A stretch of DNA of 19,280 bases, taken from positions 1 through 19,280 of the forward strand of contig JAEWBI010000056.1 in the NCBI GenBank assembly GCA_023391185.1. The letters are read 5' to 3'. A program made the position numbers and the translations under genes. Below are positions 6,689 through 14,319 of this stretch, piece by piece; the stretch's first letter is position 1, and each line of letters starts with the position of its first letter. The notes under the pieces are model-generated. The model did not search any database and had not been told where the DNA came from. It saw only the letters and a list, made by a program, of their open reading frames with translations. Source of the DNA: Bacillota bacterium. GTDB lineage: Bacteria; Bacillota_I; Bacilli_A; RF39; UBA660.

Positions 6689-7129
6689 ATGAAAAATAAT
6701 AATTTTTTAAACAAACAACATATTAAAATTATAGGATTTATACTTATCGGGTTAGTATCTATGTTATGTATTTTTCTTTTTACTAGTAAAACATTACGTG
6801 AAAATGAAAGTTTAGAAGATTCTTTGAAAGATATGGCTACTGATTTTTATGAAAACTTTTATTATGATCAGGTAAAACAGATTAGTAAAGAAGAGGACTA
6901 TTTATCAAAATTCGAAACAATTGGTATTAAGATTAGTTTAGAAAATCTTAAAGAGTTTGATAATGGTAAATACATTTCAAAAATAGACAAATTTGTGAAT
7001 TCAAAAACAAAAGTTTCTTGTAATAAATATAATACAGTCGCAATTATTTATCCTATAAAACCATATGGCAAAAATGATTATGAAATAGAAGTTAATTTAG
7101 AATGTGAAGCTGGTAGTAGTGTAAACTAA
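6689..7129 (+). CDS. Single-TM hypothetical protein (146 aa)
   Basis: The ATG at 6689 follows AGGTGAAAG with good spacing; an in-frame GTG at 6680 lies within that site and is rejected. A short basic N-terminus (KNNNFLNKQHIKI) leads into one hydrophobic segment, about residues 13-33 (IIGFILIGLVSMLCIFLF), and then an acidic extracytoplasmic domain of about 110 residues. Two cysteines in the C-terminal half (VSCNKY and NLECEAG) could form a disulfide. The length, single anchor and Cys pair near the end resemble small pseudopilin- or competence-associated proteins, but there is no prepilin cleavage motif. I do not recognise the family. It ends at a terminator shared with the convergent HAD gene. 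Confidence 0.7.
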   Translation: MKNNNFLNKQHIKIIGFILIGLVSMLCIFLFTSKTLRENESLEDSLKDMATDFYENFYYDQVKQISKEEDYLSKFETIGIKISLENLKEFDNGKYISKIDKFVNSKTKVSCNKYNTVAIIYPIKPYGKNDYEIEVNLECEAGSSVN

Positions 7130-7161
7130 AAAAGATTATTTTTTTAAAAATAATCTTTTTT
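7128..7161. terminator. Bidirectional terminator between convergent genes
   Basis: GATTATTTTT (7134-7143) pairs with AAAAATAATC (7146-7155), flanked by an A-run on the left and a T-run on the right. The two genes' stop codons (7127-7129 and 7136-7138) sit at or inside the stem. Confidence 0.85.
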
Positions 7162-7654
7162 CGTTAATTAATTCATTTAATTTATTTAATGCACTTATAT
7201 ATTCCTTTACAGTGAACCCATCGTCAAAACTTGTTTTAATATATCTATCAATAAATTCTTTTGGGTCACAGCCATCATCTATAATTATAAATGGATGTTC
7301 TAAAGAATAATTATTTTCTAAAAGCCATGCTCTTACTTCATCACCAACACCTGTATTTAAAACAGGAACGTCACCCAAAATATTTATTCTATTATCAAGT
7401 CCAGAGTTTAATAAAACTTTTGCAGTTGTGAAGTTTTTATCCATGTTTTTATGGTTACGCCATGAACTAGTAACAACTATATCAGCATTTGTTTCAAGGC
7501 ATAATTTGTTTAAAAGATTGATGGCTTCTACATTGTTAACCATCATATCTTCCTCATGATAAATGTCACCGCAAAGTTCACCATTTTTGTGATAATAAAA
7601 CCTAGTATTTATTACTCCATCAAAATCTAAAAAAATTATTGGGTTAGAGTTCAT
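7136..7654 (-). CDS. HAD-domain protein of the RNA-repair-associated (Swiss Army Knife) type
   Basis: This is a 172-residue HAD hydrolase. Motif I is FLDFDGVIN (D10, D12). Motif II is in VVTSSWR, and motif IV is IIIDDG (D126-D127). The combination FLDFDGV with SSWR and a very small cap matches what I know of the HAD domain found in Swiss Army Knife RNA-repair proteins (Pfam-type HAD_SAK); stand-alone copies are common and their substrates are mostly unknown. The ATG (7652-7654) follows AGGTG (7661-7665) at 6-nt spacing; the GTG three codons earlier is inside that site. No ligase or kinase partner is present here. Its promoter has a readable -35, unlike most others in the window. Confidence 0.75.
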   Translation of the reverse strand: MNSNPIIFLDFDGVINTRFYYHKNGELCGDIYHEEDMMVNNVEAINLLNKLCLETNADIVVTSSWRNHKNMDKNFTTAKVLLNSGLDNRINILGDVPVLNTGVGDEVRAWLLENNYSLEHPFIIIDDGCDPKEFIDRYIKTSFDDGFTVKEYISALNKLNELINEKRLFLKK

Positions 7655-7671
7655 ATTAATCACCTGGAACT

Positions 7672-7700
7672 ATTATAAAGCAAGTGTTAAATAAATTCAA
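7672..7700 (-). promoter_or_regulatory. Promoter with -35 and -10 for the HAD gene
   Basis: On the minus strand TTGAAT (7695-7700) and TATAAT (7672-7677) are separated by 17 nt. The -10 lies 17 nt upstream of the ATG. Confidence 0.6.
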
Positions 7701-7726
7701 CATATTGTTCTCAAATAGTAAATTTA

Positions 7727-7735
7727 TGATACAAT
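7727..7735 (+). promoter_or_regulatory. Extended -10 for the tex operon
   Basis: TGATACAAT lies 22 nt before the tex ATG. A loose TTGTTC at 7705-7710 could be a -35, but the spacing (19 nt) is long. Confidence 0.5.
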
Positions 7736-7757
7736 GATATAGTAAATGGAGGATGCT

Positions 7758-9920
7758 ATGAATACAGATATTATAAAAGAAATTAGTAATGATTTAAAAA
7801 TAAAAGCTAGTCAGGTTGAAGCAGTACTAAAGCTTTTAGAAGATGGTAACACTATACCTTTTATTGCTAGATATCGTAAAGAGGCTACAGGTGCTTTAGA
7901 TGAAGAGCAAATTAGAAGTATTAATGAGGTATATGAATATCAAGTTAATTTATTAAAAAGAAAAGAAGATGTTATTAGACTTATTGAAGAGAAAGGTTTA
8001 ATGACTGATGAATTAAAAGAAAAGATCATGAGTTCTATTAAACTTGTAGAAGTAGAAGATTTATATAGGCCATATAAAGAAAAGAAGAAGACTAAAGCTA
8101 CAGAAGCTATAAAAAATGGTTTAGAACCTTTAGCTAATTTGATTTTAGGATTTCCAACTATTGGAAACATTGATTCGTTAGTTAGTAAATTCATTAATGA
8201 AAGTGTTAAAACAAAAGAAGAAGCATTATTAGGAGCAAGTTATATTATTGCTGAAAATATAAGTGATAATGCTGCATATCGTAAGTGGATCAGAAGTTAT
8301 ACTTATAGAAATGGTGTAATAGTATGTAAACTTAAAAAAGATGCTAAAGATGAAAAGAAAACATATGAAATGTACTATGACTATAGTGAAAAAGTTAATG
8401 AAATAAAGAGTCATAGAATTCTTGCTATAAATAGAGCTGAAAATGAAAAAGTTATTACAGCTAGTATAAAAGTGAATGACGATGAAGTTATTAGTTATTT
8501 AGAAAGTAAAATAATAATTCATGAAAATAGTTTTGTAACTGGCATAGTAAAAGAATCTATTAAAGATTCTTATAAGAGATTAATTAGTCCTTCAATTGAA
8601 AGAGAAATAAGAAGTGATTTAACTGAAAAAGCAGAAGAAGCTGCTATAGATAATTTTAGTAAAAATCTAGAAAGTTTATTATTACAACCACCGATGAAAG
8701 ATAAAATGGTACTAGGCTTTGATCCTGCTTTTAGAACTGGTTGTAAGCTTGCGGTTATTGATTATACTGGTAAAAGAATTGCTATTGAAAAAATATATCC
8801 ACATGAACCAGTTAATAAATATGATGAAGCTAAAAAAATAACAAAAGATTTGATAAATAAATATAAAATTGATATTATTGCTATTGGTAATGGTACAGCA
8901 TCAAGAGAAAGTGAAGCATTTATAGTAGATGTAATAAAGGAATTAGATAAGAAAACCGAGTATATTATTGTTAGTGAGGCAGGAGCATCAGTATACAGTG
9001 CTAGTAAACTAGCTATTGAAGAATTTCCTGATTTACATGTTGAGGAAAGAAGTGCTATTAGCATAGGTAGAAGACTTCAAGATCCGCTTGCTGAACTTGT
9101 TAAAATAGATCCAGAAAGTATAGGTGTTGGTTTATATCAGCATGATGTCTCTGATAAAAAGCTATCTGAGAGTCTAGATTTTGTGGTATCAAAAGCTGTT
9201 AATAGTGTTGGTGTTAATATTAATACAGCTTCATCATCATTATTAAAATATGTTTCAGGCATTACTAAAAAAAATATTGATAAAATAATTGAATATAGAG
9301 ATTTGAAAGGTAAAATTAAATCTCGTGAAGAAATTAAAAAACAAAAACTAATGAGTGATAAAGTTTATGAACAAGCAATAGGTTTCTTAAGAATAGTAGA
9401 TGGTGATAATGTTCTTGATGTTACTGGTATACATCCAGAAAGCTATAAGATAACTAAGAAACTTTTAGAGCAATTAGGAATGACTACTAATGATATTGGT
9501 TCAAAAGATTTAATTGATAAATTAAATGTAGTAAATATAAGTGAAATGGCTAGTGTTCTAGCTACAGATATATATACTTTAGAAGATATAATTAAGTCTT
9601 TACAAAAACCAAATAGAGATCCTCGTGATGAAATGCCAAAACCACTTTTAAAAAGTGATGTTCTTCATATTGAGGATTTAAAAAATGGTATGAAGTTACA
9701 AGGAACAGTTAGAAATGTAGTTGACTTTGGAGTGTTTATTGATATTGGACTACATAATGATGGGTTAGCCCATATATCAAAACTTACTAATAGATATATT
9801 AAGCACCCTAGTGATGTAGTAAGTGTTGGAGATATAGTTGACTGCTATGTTATTGATATAAATATCGAAAAAGAAAAGGTAGCATTGTCATTAATGGATC
9901 CAGATAAGAATAATGTTTAG
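7758..9920 (+). CDS. tex: Tex, S1-domain RNA-binding transcription accessory protein
   Basis: The 720-residue product has the full Tex layout. An N-terminal helical Tex_N region carries the family signature FIARYRKEATGALDEEQI. A YqgF/RNase H-like domain starts near residue 317 (LGFDPAFRTGCKLAVID). A helix-hairpin-helix region begins near 491 (LLKYVSGITKKNIDKIIEYR). The S1 RNA-binding domain spans about 643-714 (GTVRNVVDFGVFIDIG and GLAHIS). The ATG at 7758 follows GGAGG (7748-7752); an ATG four codons upstream overlaps it and is rejected. Tex is a cytoplasmic nucleic-acid binding protein linked to transcription and RNA quality control; its exact mechanism in this organism is unknown. It is followed 14 nt later by an ABC transporter gene with no terminator, so both are co-transcribed. 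Confidence 0.95.
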   Translation: MNTDIIKEISNDLKIKASQVEAVLKLLEDGNTIPFIARYRKEATGALDEEQIRSINEVYEYQVNLLKRKEDVIRLIEEKGLMTDELKEKIMSSIKLVEVEDLYRPYKEKKKTKATEAIKNGLEPLANLILGFPTIGNIDSLVSKFINESVKTKEEALLGASYIIAENISDNAAYRKWIRSYTYRNGVIVCKLKKDAKDEKKTYEMYYDYSEKVNEIKSHRILAINRAENEKVITASIKVNDDEVISYLESKIIIHENSFVTGIVKESIKDSYKRLISPSIEREIRSDLTEKAEEAAIDNFSKNLESLLLQPPMKDKMVLGFDPAFRTGCKLAVIDYTGKRIAIEKIYPHEPVNKYDEAKKITKDLINKYKIDIIAIGNGTASRESEAFIVDVIKELDKKTEYIIVSEAGASVYSASKLAIEEFPDLHVEERSAISIGRRLQDPLAELVKIDPESIGVGLYQHDVSDKKLSESLDFVVSKAVNSVGVNINTASSSLLKYVSGITKKNIDKIIEYRDLKGKIKSREEIKKQKLMSDKVYEQAIGFLRIVDGDNVLDVTGIHPESYKITKKLLEQLGMTTNDIGSKDLIDKLNVVNISEMASVLATDIYTLEDIIKSLQKPNRDPRDEMPKPLLKSDVLHIEDLKNGMKLQGTVRNVVDFGVFIDIGLHNDGLAHISKLTNRYIKHPSDVVSVGDIVDCYVIDINIEKEKVALSLMDPDKNNV

Positions 9921-9934
9921 ATGGAGGAAAAAAA

Positions 9935-12241
9935 ATGTTAGAACTAAAGAAAATAAGTAAAAGTTATAAAACTGGTGATTTTATTCAGCATGCATTAAAA
10001 AGTGTTGATTTAAAATTCAGAGAAAATGAGTTTGTAGCTATTTTAGGACCATCTGGTTCAGGAAAAACTACTTTACTTAATATAATAGGTGGTCTTGATA
10101 AATATGATTCAGGAGACCTAATAATTAATAATAAATCAACAAAGAAATTCAAGAAAAAAGAATGGGACGCTTACCGTAACAATTGTATTGGGTTCATTTT
10201 TCAAAGTTATAATTTAATAACTCATATTAGTGTACTTGATAATGTTGAAATGGGAATGACACTAAGCGGTATTAGTCGTCGCAGAAGAAAGGCAAAAGCT
10301 TTAGAACTACTTGATAAAGTTGGTCTAAAGGATCATGCTCATAAAAGACCAAATCAGTTATCTGGTGGTCAAATGCAAAGAGTAGCTATTGCTAGAGCTT
10401 TAGCTAATAACCCAAGTATTATTTTAGCTGATGAGCCAACTGGTGCACTTGATTCAAAAACAAGTATTCAAATAATGGAACTTATTAAGGAAATATCTAA
10501 AGATAAATTAGTTATAATGGTAACTCATAATCCTGATCTTGCTAATGATTATGCCAATCGTATAGTAGAGTTTAAAGATGGTGAACTTACAAACGATTCT
10601 AATCCTATTCAAGATAGTGAAAATAACAAATCGCATTTTAATATTAGAAAGACTAAAATGAGTTTCTTAACTGCTCTTAATTTATCATTTAATAATATTA
10701 AAACTAAAAAAGGTAGAACATTCCTTACTTCATTTGCGTCTTCAATTGGTATTATTGGAATTGCTTTAATTTTAGCTTTATCAAACGGATTCCAACTTCA
10801 AATAGACAAGTTTGAAAAAGATACTTTAGCTCAAATGCCTATTGTAATTATGCCAGAAGTTACTGTTATGGATGAGGAAGCACAAGAAGAGTTCATGGAA
10901 CAGTATTCTAGTGGAGAAGAATCATATAGTGATGAAAAAGTGGTTAGTGCTTTAATATCAAACAAAAGCATTACACATAAAAATAAAATTGATATGAACT
11001 TTATGAACTATTTAGAAAATGTTAATAGTTCCTATATCGGTGGATTAACTTATTTTAGAACAACTAATTTAAACTTGCTTATTAAAGGTCAAAAAGATAA
11101 AATTATTGGTCTAAATTCAAGATTATTATTTGCGCTTCCTGAATCAACAAGTGGAAAAGAAGATTCAGTTATTACTGATAATTTTGAAGTTATATACGGA
11201 AAAATTAGTGAAGAATATAATGAGTTAGTTTTACTTATTAATGCTAATAATAAATTAGATATGGATACTTTAGAAGCTCTTGGTTATGATAAAGATGCAG
11301 AAGTATCATTTGATGAATTATTAGGTAAAGAAATAAAAGTAGTATTAAATGATAATTATTATAATGATAATAATGGTATCTTTTCTATTGTTAATGATTT
11401 TGAAGATGTTTATAATAATAAAAATAATATAACATTAAAAATAACAGGTATTATAAGAGGAAAAAAAGATAACAAATTTGCTCAGTTTAGTGGTACAGGA
11501 CTTTGTTATAAAGAAGCATTAATGGAAAATGTTATGGAAATTAATTCTAATTCAAAAATTGTTAATGCTCAAAAAAATGCAAACTATAATATATTAACAG
11601 GTCAAAAATTTGATTTAACTACTGAACAAGGATTAGCTTTAAAAGACCAGACTCTAGCTTATCTAGGAGCAGAAAGCGCTCCATTAAATATCCAAATTTT
11701 TCCTAGAGATTTTGAATCTAAAGATAATTTATTAGATTATTTAGATGATTATAATGATAATAAAAGTGAAGAAGATAAAATTATTTATACTGATTATGCA
11801 GAAACAATAACTTCACTTTCTGGAAATATAATGGATGCAATAACAATTGTACTTATTGCTTTCTCAGCTATAAGCTTAATTGTATCTTCAATAATGATAG
11901 GTATAATAATGTATATTAGTGTACTTGAAAGAACAAAAGAAATAGGTATATTAAAAGCATTAGGAGCTAGAAATAAAGATATTACTAGAGTATTTAATGC
12001 AGAGACATTTATTATAGGTTTATTCTCAGGATTATTAGGTTTAGGAATTGCGGAATTATTATGTATTCCAGCTAATGCTCTAATAAAACAATTGACTGAT
12101 TTAGAAAATGTCGCACAACTTAATATAGTTCATGCATTAGTACTTCTATTAGTAAGTATTACATTAACATTAATTGGTGGATTTATACCAGCTAAAATAG
12201 CTAGTAAGAAAGATCCAGTTGAAGCATTAAGAACAGAATAA
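9935..12241 (+). CDS. MacB/FtsX-type ABC transporter, ATPase fused to permease
   Basis: In this 768-residue fusion, residues 1-225 form an ABC ATPase of the LolD/MacB class: Walker A GPSGSGKTT (38-46), Q-loop Q90, signature LSGGQ (142-146), Walker B IILADE (162-167), D-loop ALD and H-loop H198. After a linker, one TM segment (about 264-284) leads to an extracytoplasmic domain of about 350 residues, then three TM segments (about 636-660, 690-715 and 732-752). The FtsX/MacB-like signature RTKEIGILKALGA lies between TM2 and TM3. The C-terminus KKDPVEALRTE is typical. Such proteins are mechanotransmitters that work in peptide or lipoprotein handling or peptide-antibiotic resistance rather than ordinary solute transport. 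The substrate cannot be read here, and no MacA-like adaptor or two-component system is adjacent. GGAGG precedes the ATG. Confidence 0.92.
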   Translation: MLELKKISKSYKTGDFIQHALKSVDLKFRENEFVAILGPSGSGKTTLLNIIGGLDKYDSGDLIINNKSTKKFKKKEWDAYRNNCIGFIFQSYNLITHISVLDNVEMGMTLSGISRRRRKAKALELLDKVGLKDHAHKRPNQLSGGQMQRVAIARALANNPSIILADEPTGALDSKTSIQIMELIKEISKDKLVIMVTHNPDLANDYANRIVEFKDGELTNDSNPIQDSENNKSHFNIRKTKMSFLTALNLSFNNIKTKKGRTFLTSFASSIGIIGIALILALSNGFQLQIDKFEKDTLAQMPIVIMPEVTVMDEEAQEEFMEQYSSGEESYSDEKVVSALISNKSITHKNKIDMNFMNYLENVNSSYIGGLTYFRTTNLNLLIKGQKDKIIGLNSRLLFALPESTSGKEDSVITDNFEVIYGKISEEYNELVLLINANNKLDMDTLEALGYDKDAEVSFDELLGKEIKVVLNDNYYNDNNGIFSIVNDFEDVYNNKNNITLKITGIIRGKKDNKFAQFSGTGLCYKEALMENVMEINSNSKIVNAQKNANYNILTGQKFDLTTEQGLALKDQTLAYLGAESAPLNIQIFPRDFESKDNLLDYLDDYNDNKSEEDKIIYTDYAETITSLSGNIMDAITIVLIAFSAISLIVSSIMIGIIMYISVLERTKEIGILKALGARNKDITRVFNAETFIIGLFSGLLGLGIAELLCIPANALIKQLTDLENVAQLNIVHALVLLLVSITLTLIGGFIPAKIASKKDPVEALRTE

Positions 12242-12243
12242 CA

Positions 12244-12284
12244 GGAAACAAATGTAAAGAAACAAACATTTGTTTTCTTTTTTT
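12244..12284 (+). terminator. Intrinsic terminator of the tex-ABC operon
   Basis: AAACAAATG (12246-12254) pairs with CATTTGTTT (12267-12275) over a 12-nt loop, followed by a T-rich tract. Confidence 0.8.
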
Positions 12285-12292
12285 GTATTTTT

Positions 12293-12301
12293 TGTTATAA
12301 T
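12293..12301 (+). promoter_or_regulatory. Extended -10 upstream of a gene remnant
   Basis: TGTTATAAT lies 18 nt before an ATG at 12320 that has an AGGTGAT ribosome binding site. This is the same arrangement as at intact genes in the window. Confidence 0.5.
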
Positions 12302-12319
12302 TAAGTTAGGTGATAAGGT

Positions 12320-12435
12320 ATGACAATGAAAGAAGCAAAAATTCTTATAAAATAGATTCTATGAAATATAATATTAAACATTGTGAAATTTTTGAAAATT
12401 GGATTAATAATAGTCAATATTTTAAATTAATTTAA
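12320..12435 (+). pseudogene. Remnant of a small unknown gene, frameshifted
   Basis: An ATG at 12320 has a good promoter and AGGTGAT ribosome binding site, but its frame stops after 11 codons (MTMKEAKILIK then TAG). In another frame the following sequence reads as plausible protein (NSYKIDSMKYNIKHCEIF, ENWINNSQYFKLI) to a TAA at 12433. The join near 12345-12353 suggests one frameshift in an A-rich run, although a 41-codon ORF from the GTG at 12310 is the alternative. I do not recognise the protein. The rest of 12285-12462 is AT-rich and holds only the ribosome binding site of the next gene. Confidence 0.35.
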
Positions 12436-12462
12436 TTAAAGGATTATTAAGGAGGGGAAATA

Positions 12463-12855
12463 ATGAAGAAAGTTGTAATATCAGGAAGTACTAAACTACT
12501 TACAGAAGTCGCATACTGGAAAAATAAATTTGAAGAAAAAGGATATGAAGTAATTAATTATCCACATGTAAACGAAGATACTGATTATGATGAGCAGTAT
12601 AAGAAATTTTATGCCGATATAGAGCAGTGTGATATTTACTTTCTTATGAATGAACGTAAGGGTAATATTGAAGGTTATATTGGTGCTTCAGTATTTGGTG
12701 AACTTACATATGCAGTTATGAACAATGTTGTTCATAATAAAGATATTAAAATTCTTATGCTTGATATGCCTTCAGTAGCGCTTTTCTGTCACGAAGAAAT
12801 AGTTAGATGGATAGATTTAGGGTGGATACATTTTTATCGTCAGGAGGAGTTATAA
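12463..12855 (+). CDS. Nucleoside 2-deoxyribosyltransferase-like protein
   Basis: The 130-residue product has the Rossmann-like opening KKVVISGST and the family's C-terminal pattern GNIEGYIGASVFGELTYAV (residues 68-86). E80 is the probable catalytic glutamate. Family members exchange bases between deoxynucleosides or cleave the N-glycosidic bond of deoxynucleotides, acting in salvage or pool cleaning. The strong GGAGGGG ribosome binding site ends 6 nt before the ATG. The NUDIX gene starts one base after the stop, with its ribosome binding site inside the end of this gene, so the two are translationally coupled. That pairing supports a nucleotide salvage or sanitising role. The exact reaction (transferase or hydrolase) cannot be told from the sequence. 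Confidence 0.75.
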   Translation: MKKVVISGSTKLLTEVAYWKNKFEEKGYEVINYPHVNEDTDYDEQYKKFYADIEQCDIYFLMNERKGNIEGYIGASVFGELTYAVMNNVVHNKDIKILMLDMPSVALFCHEEIVRWIDLGWIHFYRQEEL

Positions 12856-12856
12856 T

Positions 12857-13423
12857 ATGAATATAAGAAAACAAATAGAAAATTATACTCCTATAAATGA
12901 GCAAGAAGAAAATGATAAGAAAATCATACTAACAAGAATATTAAATATGGAAGATGATGTTCTAACAAGAGAAAACGAGATAGCGCATTTTACATGTTCA
13001 TCTTGGATTACAAATAAGGAAAGAAATAAAGTTCTTATGATTTATCATAATATATATGATTCATGGGCTTGGACTGGTGGACACGCTGACGGAGACGATG
13101 ATTTTCTTCATGTTGCATTAAAAAAAGCAAATGAAGAAACTGGTTTGAAAAGTATTAAGGCCATTTCAGAAGAAATTATATCTATTGAAATTGTTACAGT
13201 TAATCCACATATGAAAAGAGGAAAATTTGTATCTTCACACCTTCATGTTAATGTTACTTTTTTACTTGAAGCTGATGAAAAAGAAACACTACTTATTAAA
13301 GAAGACGAAAATAGTAATATTGGGTGGTTTACTTTAAATCAGGCAATTGAGGCTTCAACCGAACCAGATATGAGAATAATCTATAAAAAATTGAATGACA
13401 AATTAAAAAAGTATTCTAATTAA
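12857..13423 (+). CDS. NUDIX hydrolase with a modified Nudix box
   Basis: This is a 188-residue NUDIX-fold protein. The Nudix box lies at residues 75-97, starting GHADGDDD and ending KKANEETGL. Compared with G-x5-E-x7-R-E-U-x-E-E-x-G-U, the first Glu is Asp (D81) and the RE pair is Lys-Lys (K89-K90), while the metal-binding EE (E93-E94) and the closing G-U are kept. GGHADGD is a subfamily mark that I know from NUDIX proteins of Gram-positive bacteria. NUDIX enzymes cleave nucleoside diphosphate linkages; the substrate here is unknown. The ATG overlaps the preceding gene's regulatory region (AGGAGGAG spanning its last codons), so the gene depends on the deoxyribosyltransferase-like partner for transcription. 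It ends in a terminator that holds the stop codon. Confidence 0.85.
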   Translation: MNIRKQIENYTPINEQEENDKKIILTRILNMEDDVLTRENEIAHFTCSSWITNKERNKVLMIYHNIYDSWAWTGGHADGDDDFLHVALKKANEETGLKSIKAISEEIISIEIVTVNPHMKRGKFVSSHLHVNVTFLLEADEKETLLIKEDENSNIGWFTLNQAIEASTEPDMRIIYKKLNDKLKKYSN

Positions 13424-13436
13424 GAATACTTTTTAT
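13406..13436 (+). terminator. Intrinsic terminator containing the NUDIX stop codon
   Basis: A perfect 12-bp stem, AAAAAGTATTCT (13406-13417) with AGAATACTTTTT (13423-13434), closes an AATTA loop. The TAA (13421-13423) lies at the loop edge. The next promoter begins immediately after. Confidence 0.85.
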
Positions 13437-13444
13437 GTTATACT
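13436..13444 (+). promoter_or_regulatory. Extended -10 for prsW
   Basis: TGTTATACT lies 18 nt before the ATG at 13463, with AGGTGAG between them. Confidence 0.55.
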
Positions 13445-13462
13445 AATATAGTAGGTGAGTAT

Positions 13463-14263
13463 ATGACGTATTTACAAATTTTATTAGTTTTATCAATATT
13501 ACCAATTTGGGTGGTAGGTTATATAATATATAGAAACGATAAAGTTGAAAAGGAATCTTTTGGTTTATTAAGTAAGCTATTCTTTGGCGGAATAAGTGCG
13601 GTTGTTATGACTTTAATTATTACAATAATAATCAATATATTTATTCCAGTTTTTGATAACACAGAGTCATTAAATTTAATAGAGTTGATACCATATTGTT
13701 TTATAGTAATTGGATTAGTAGAAGAAGGTAGTAAATGGGTAATGCTTAGAGGTATTACTTGGAAAAATAAAGAATTTAATTATATTTATGATGCTATTGT
13801 ATATGCTGTATTTGTTTCACTAGGATTTGCAGCTTTAGAAAACATATTGTATGTATTAAGTGGGGGAATTACAACAGCTATAACAAGATCTATTTTCTCA
13901 ATACCTGGGCATACCTTTTTTGGTGTTTTTATGGGCTATTATTATGGCTTAGCAAAACAAGCGGAGATAAATGGCAACATGAAATTAAAACAAAAAAACA
14001 TGATTTTAAGTATTGTTATGCCAACTTTATTACATGGTATTTTTGATTATTGTTTGTTTTCTCTTGAACCATTATTATTAATTTTATATTTTGTTTTTAT
14101 TATATTTTTATATGTTAAAGGGTTTAAAAAATTTAAACAACTAAAAAATATTCAAATAAGTTTTTTACGTGGAATACCTATTAAAAAGTATTTTTGTCCT
14201 AATTGTGGTACTGAAATAACTTCTAATTATTGTTATAATTGTGGATATAAAAAACAAATTTAA
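13463..14263 (+). CDS. prsW: PrsW-family intramembrane protease with C-terminal zinc ribbon
   Basis: The 266-residue polytopic membrane protein carries the PrsW motifs within its TM segments: LVEEGSKW (E87, E88, K91), FAALEN (F122-N127), PGHTFFGVFMGY (H150) and LLHGIFD (H191). The conserved Glu and His residues are the presumed metal and catalytic site. About seven hydrophobic segments cover residues 1-220. After a basic loop, the C-terminus has CPNCG and CYNCG (C245, C248, C257, C260), a short zinc ribbon expected on the cytoplasmic side. In Bacillus subtilis PrsW starts the cleavage of the anti-sigma factor RsiW; no sigma/anti-sigma pair is adjacent here. The zinc ribbon is an addition to the basic PrsW fold. 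The gene has its own promoter and is followed by a second membrane-associated protease gene. Confidence 0.88.
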   Translation: MTYLQILLVLSILPIWVVGYIIYRNDKVEKESFGLLSKLFFGGISAVVMTLIITIIINIFIPVFDNTESLNLIELIPYCFIVIGLVEEGSKWVMLRGITWKNKEFNYIYDAIVYAVFVSLGFAALENILYVLSGGITTAITRSIFSIPGHTFFGVFMGYYYGLAKQAEINGNMKLKQKNMILSIVMPTLLHGIFDYCLFSLEPLLLILYFVFIIFLYVKGFKKFKQLKNIQISFLRGIPIKKYFCPNCGTEITSNYCYNCGYKKQI

Positions 14264-14278
14264 CTAATATTAAAAGTA

Positions 14279-14287
14279 TGATATAAT
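14279..14287 (+). promoter_or_regulatory. Extended -10 for the YugP-like gene
   Basis: TGATATAAT lies 32 nt before the ATG at 14320. No terminator separates this promoter from prsW, so readthrough is possible. Confidence 0.55.
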
Positions 14288-14319
14288 ATTACATACGGAG
14301 TATAGAAAGAAGGATTAAT

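Noticed and set aside
12310..12435. A GTG-started 41-codon gene
   Set aside because: It would start almost at the expected transcription start, without its own ribosome binding site; the ATG at 12320 fits the AGGTGAT site better, so a frameshifted remnant is preferred.
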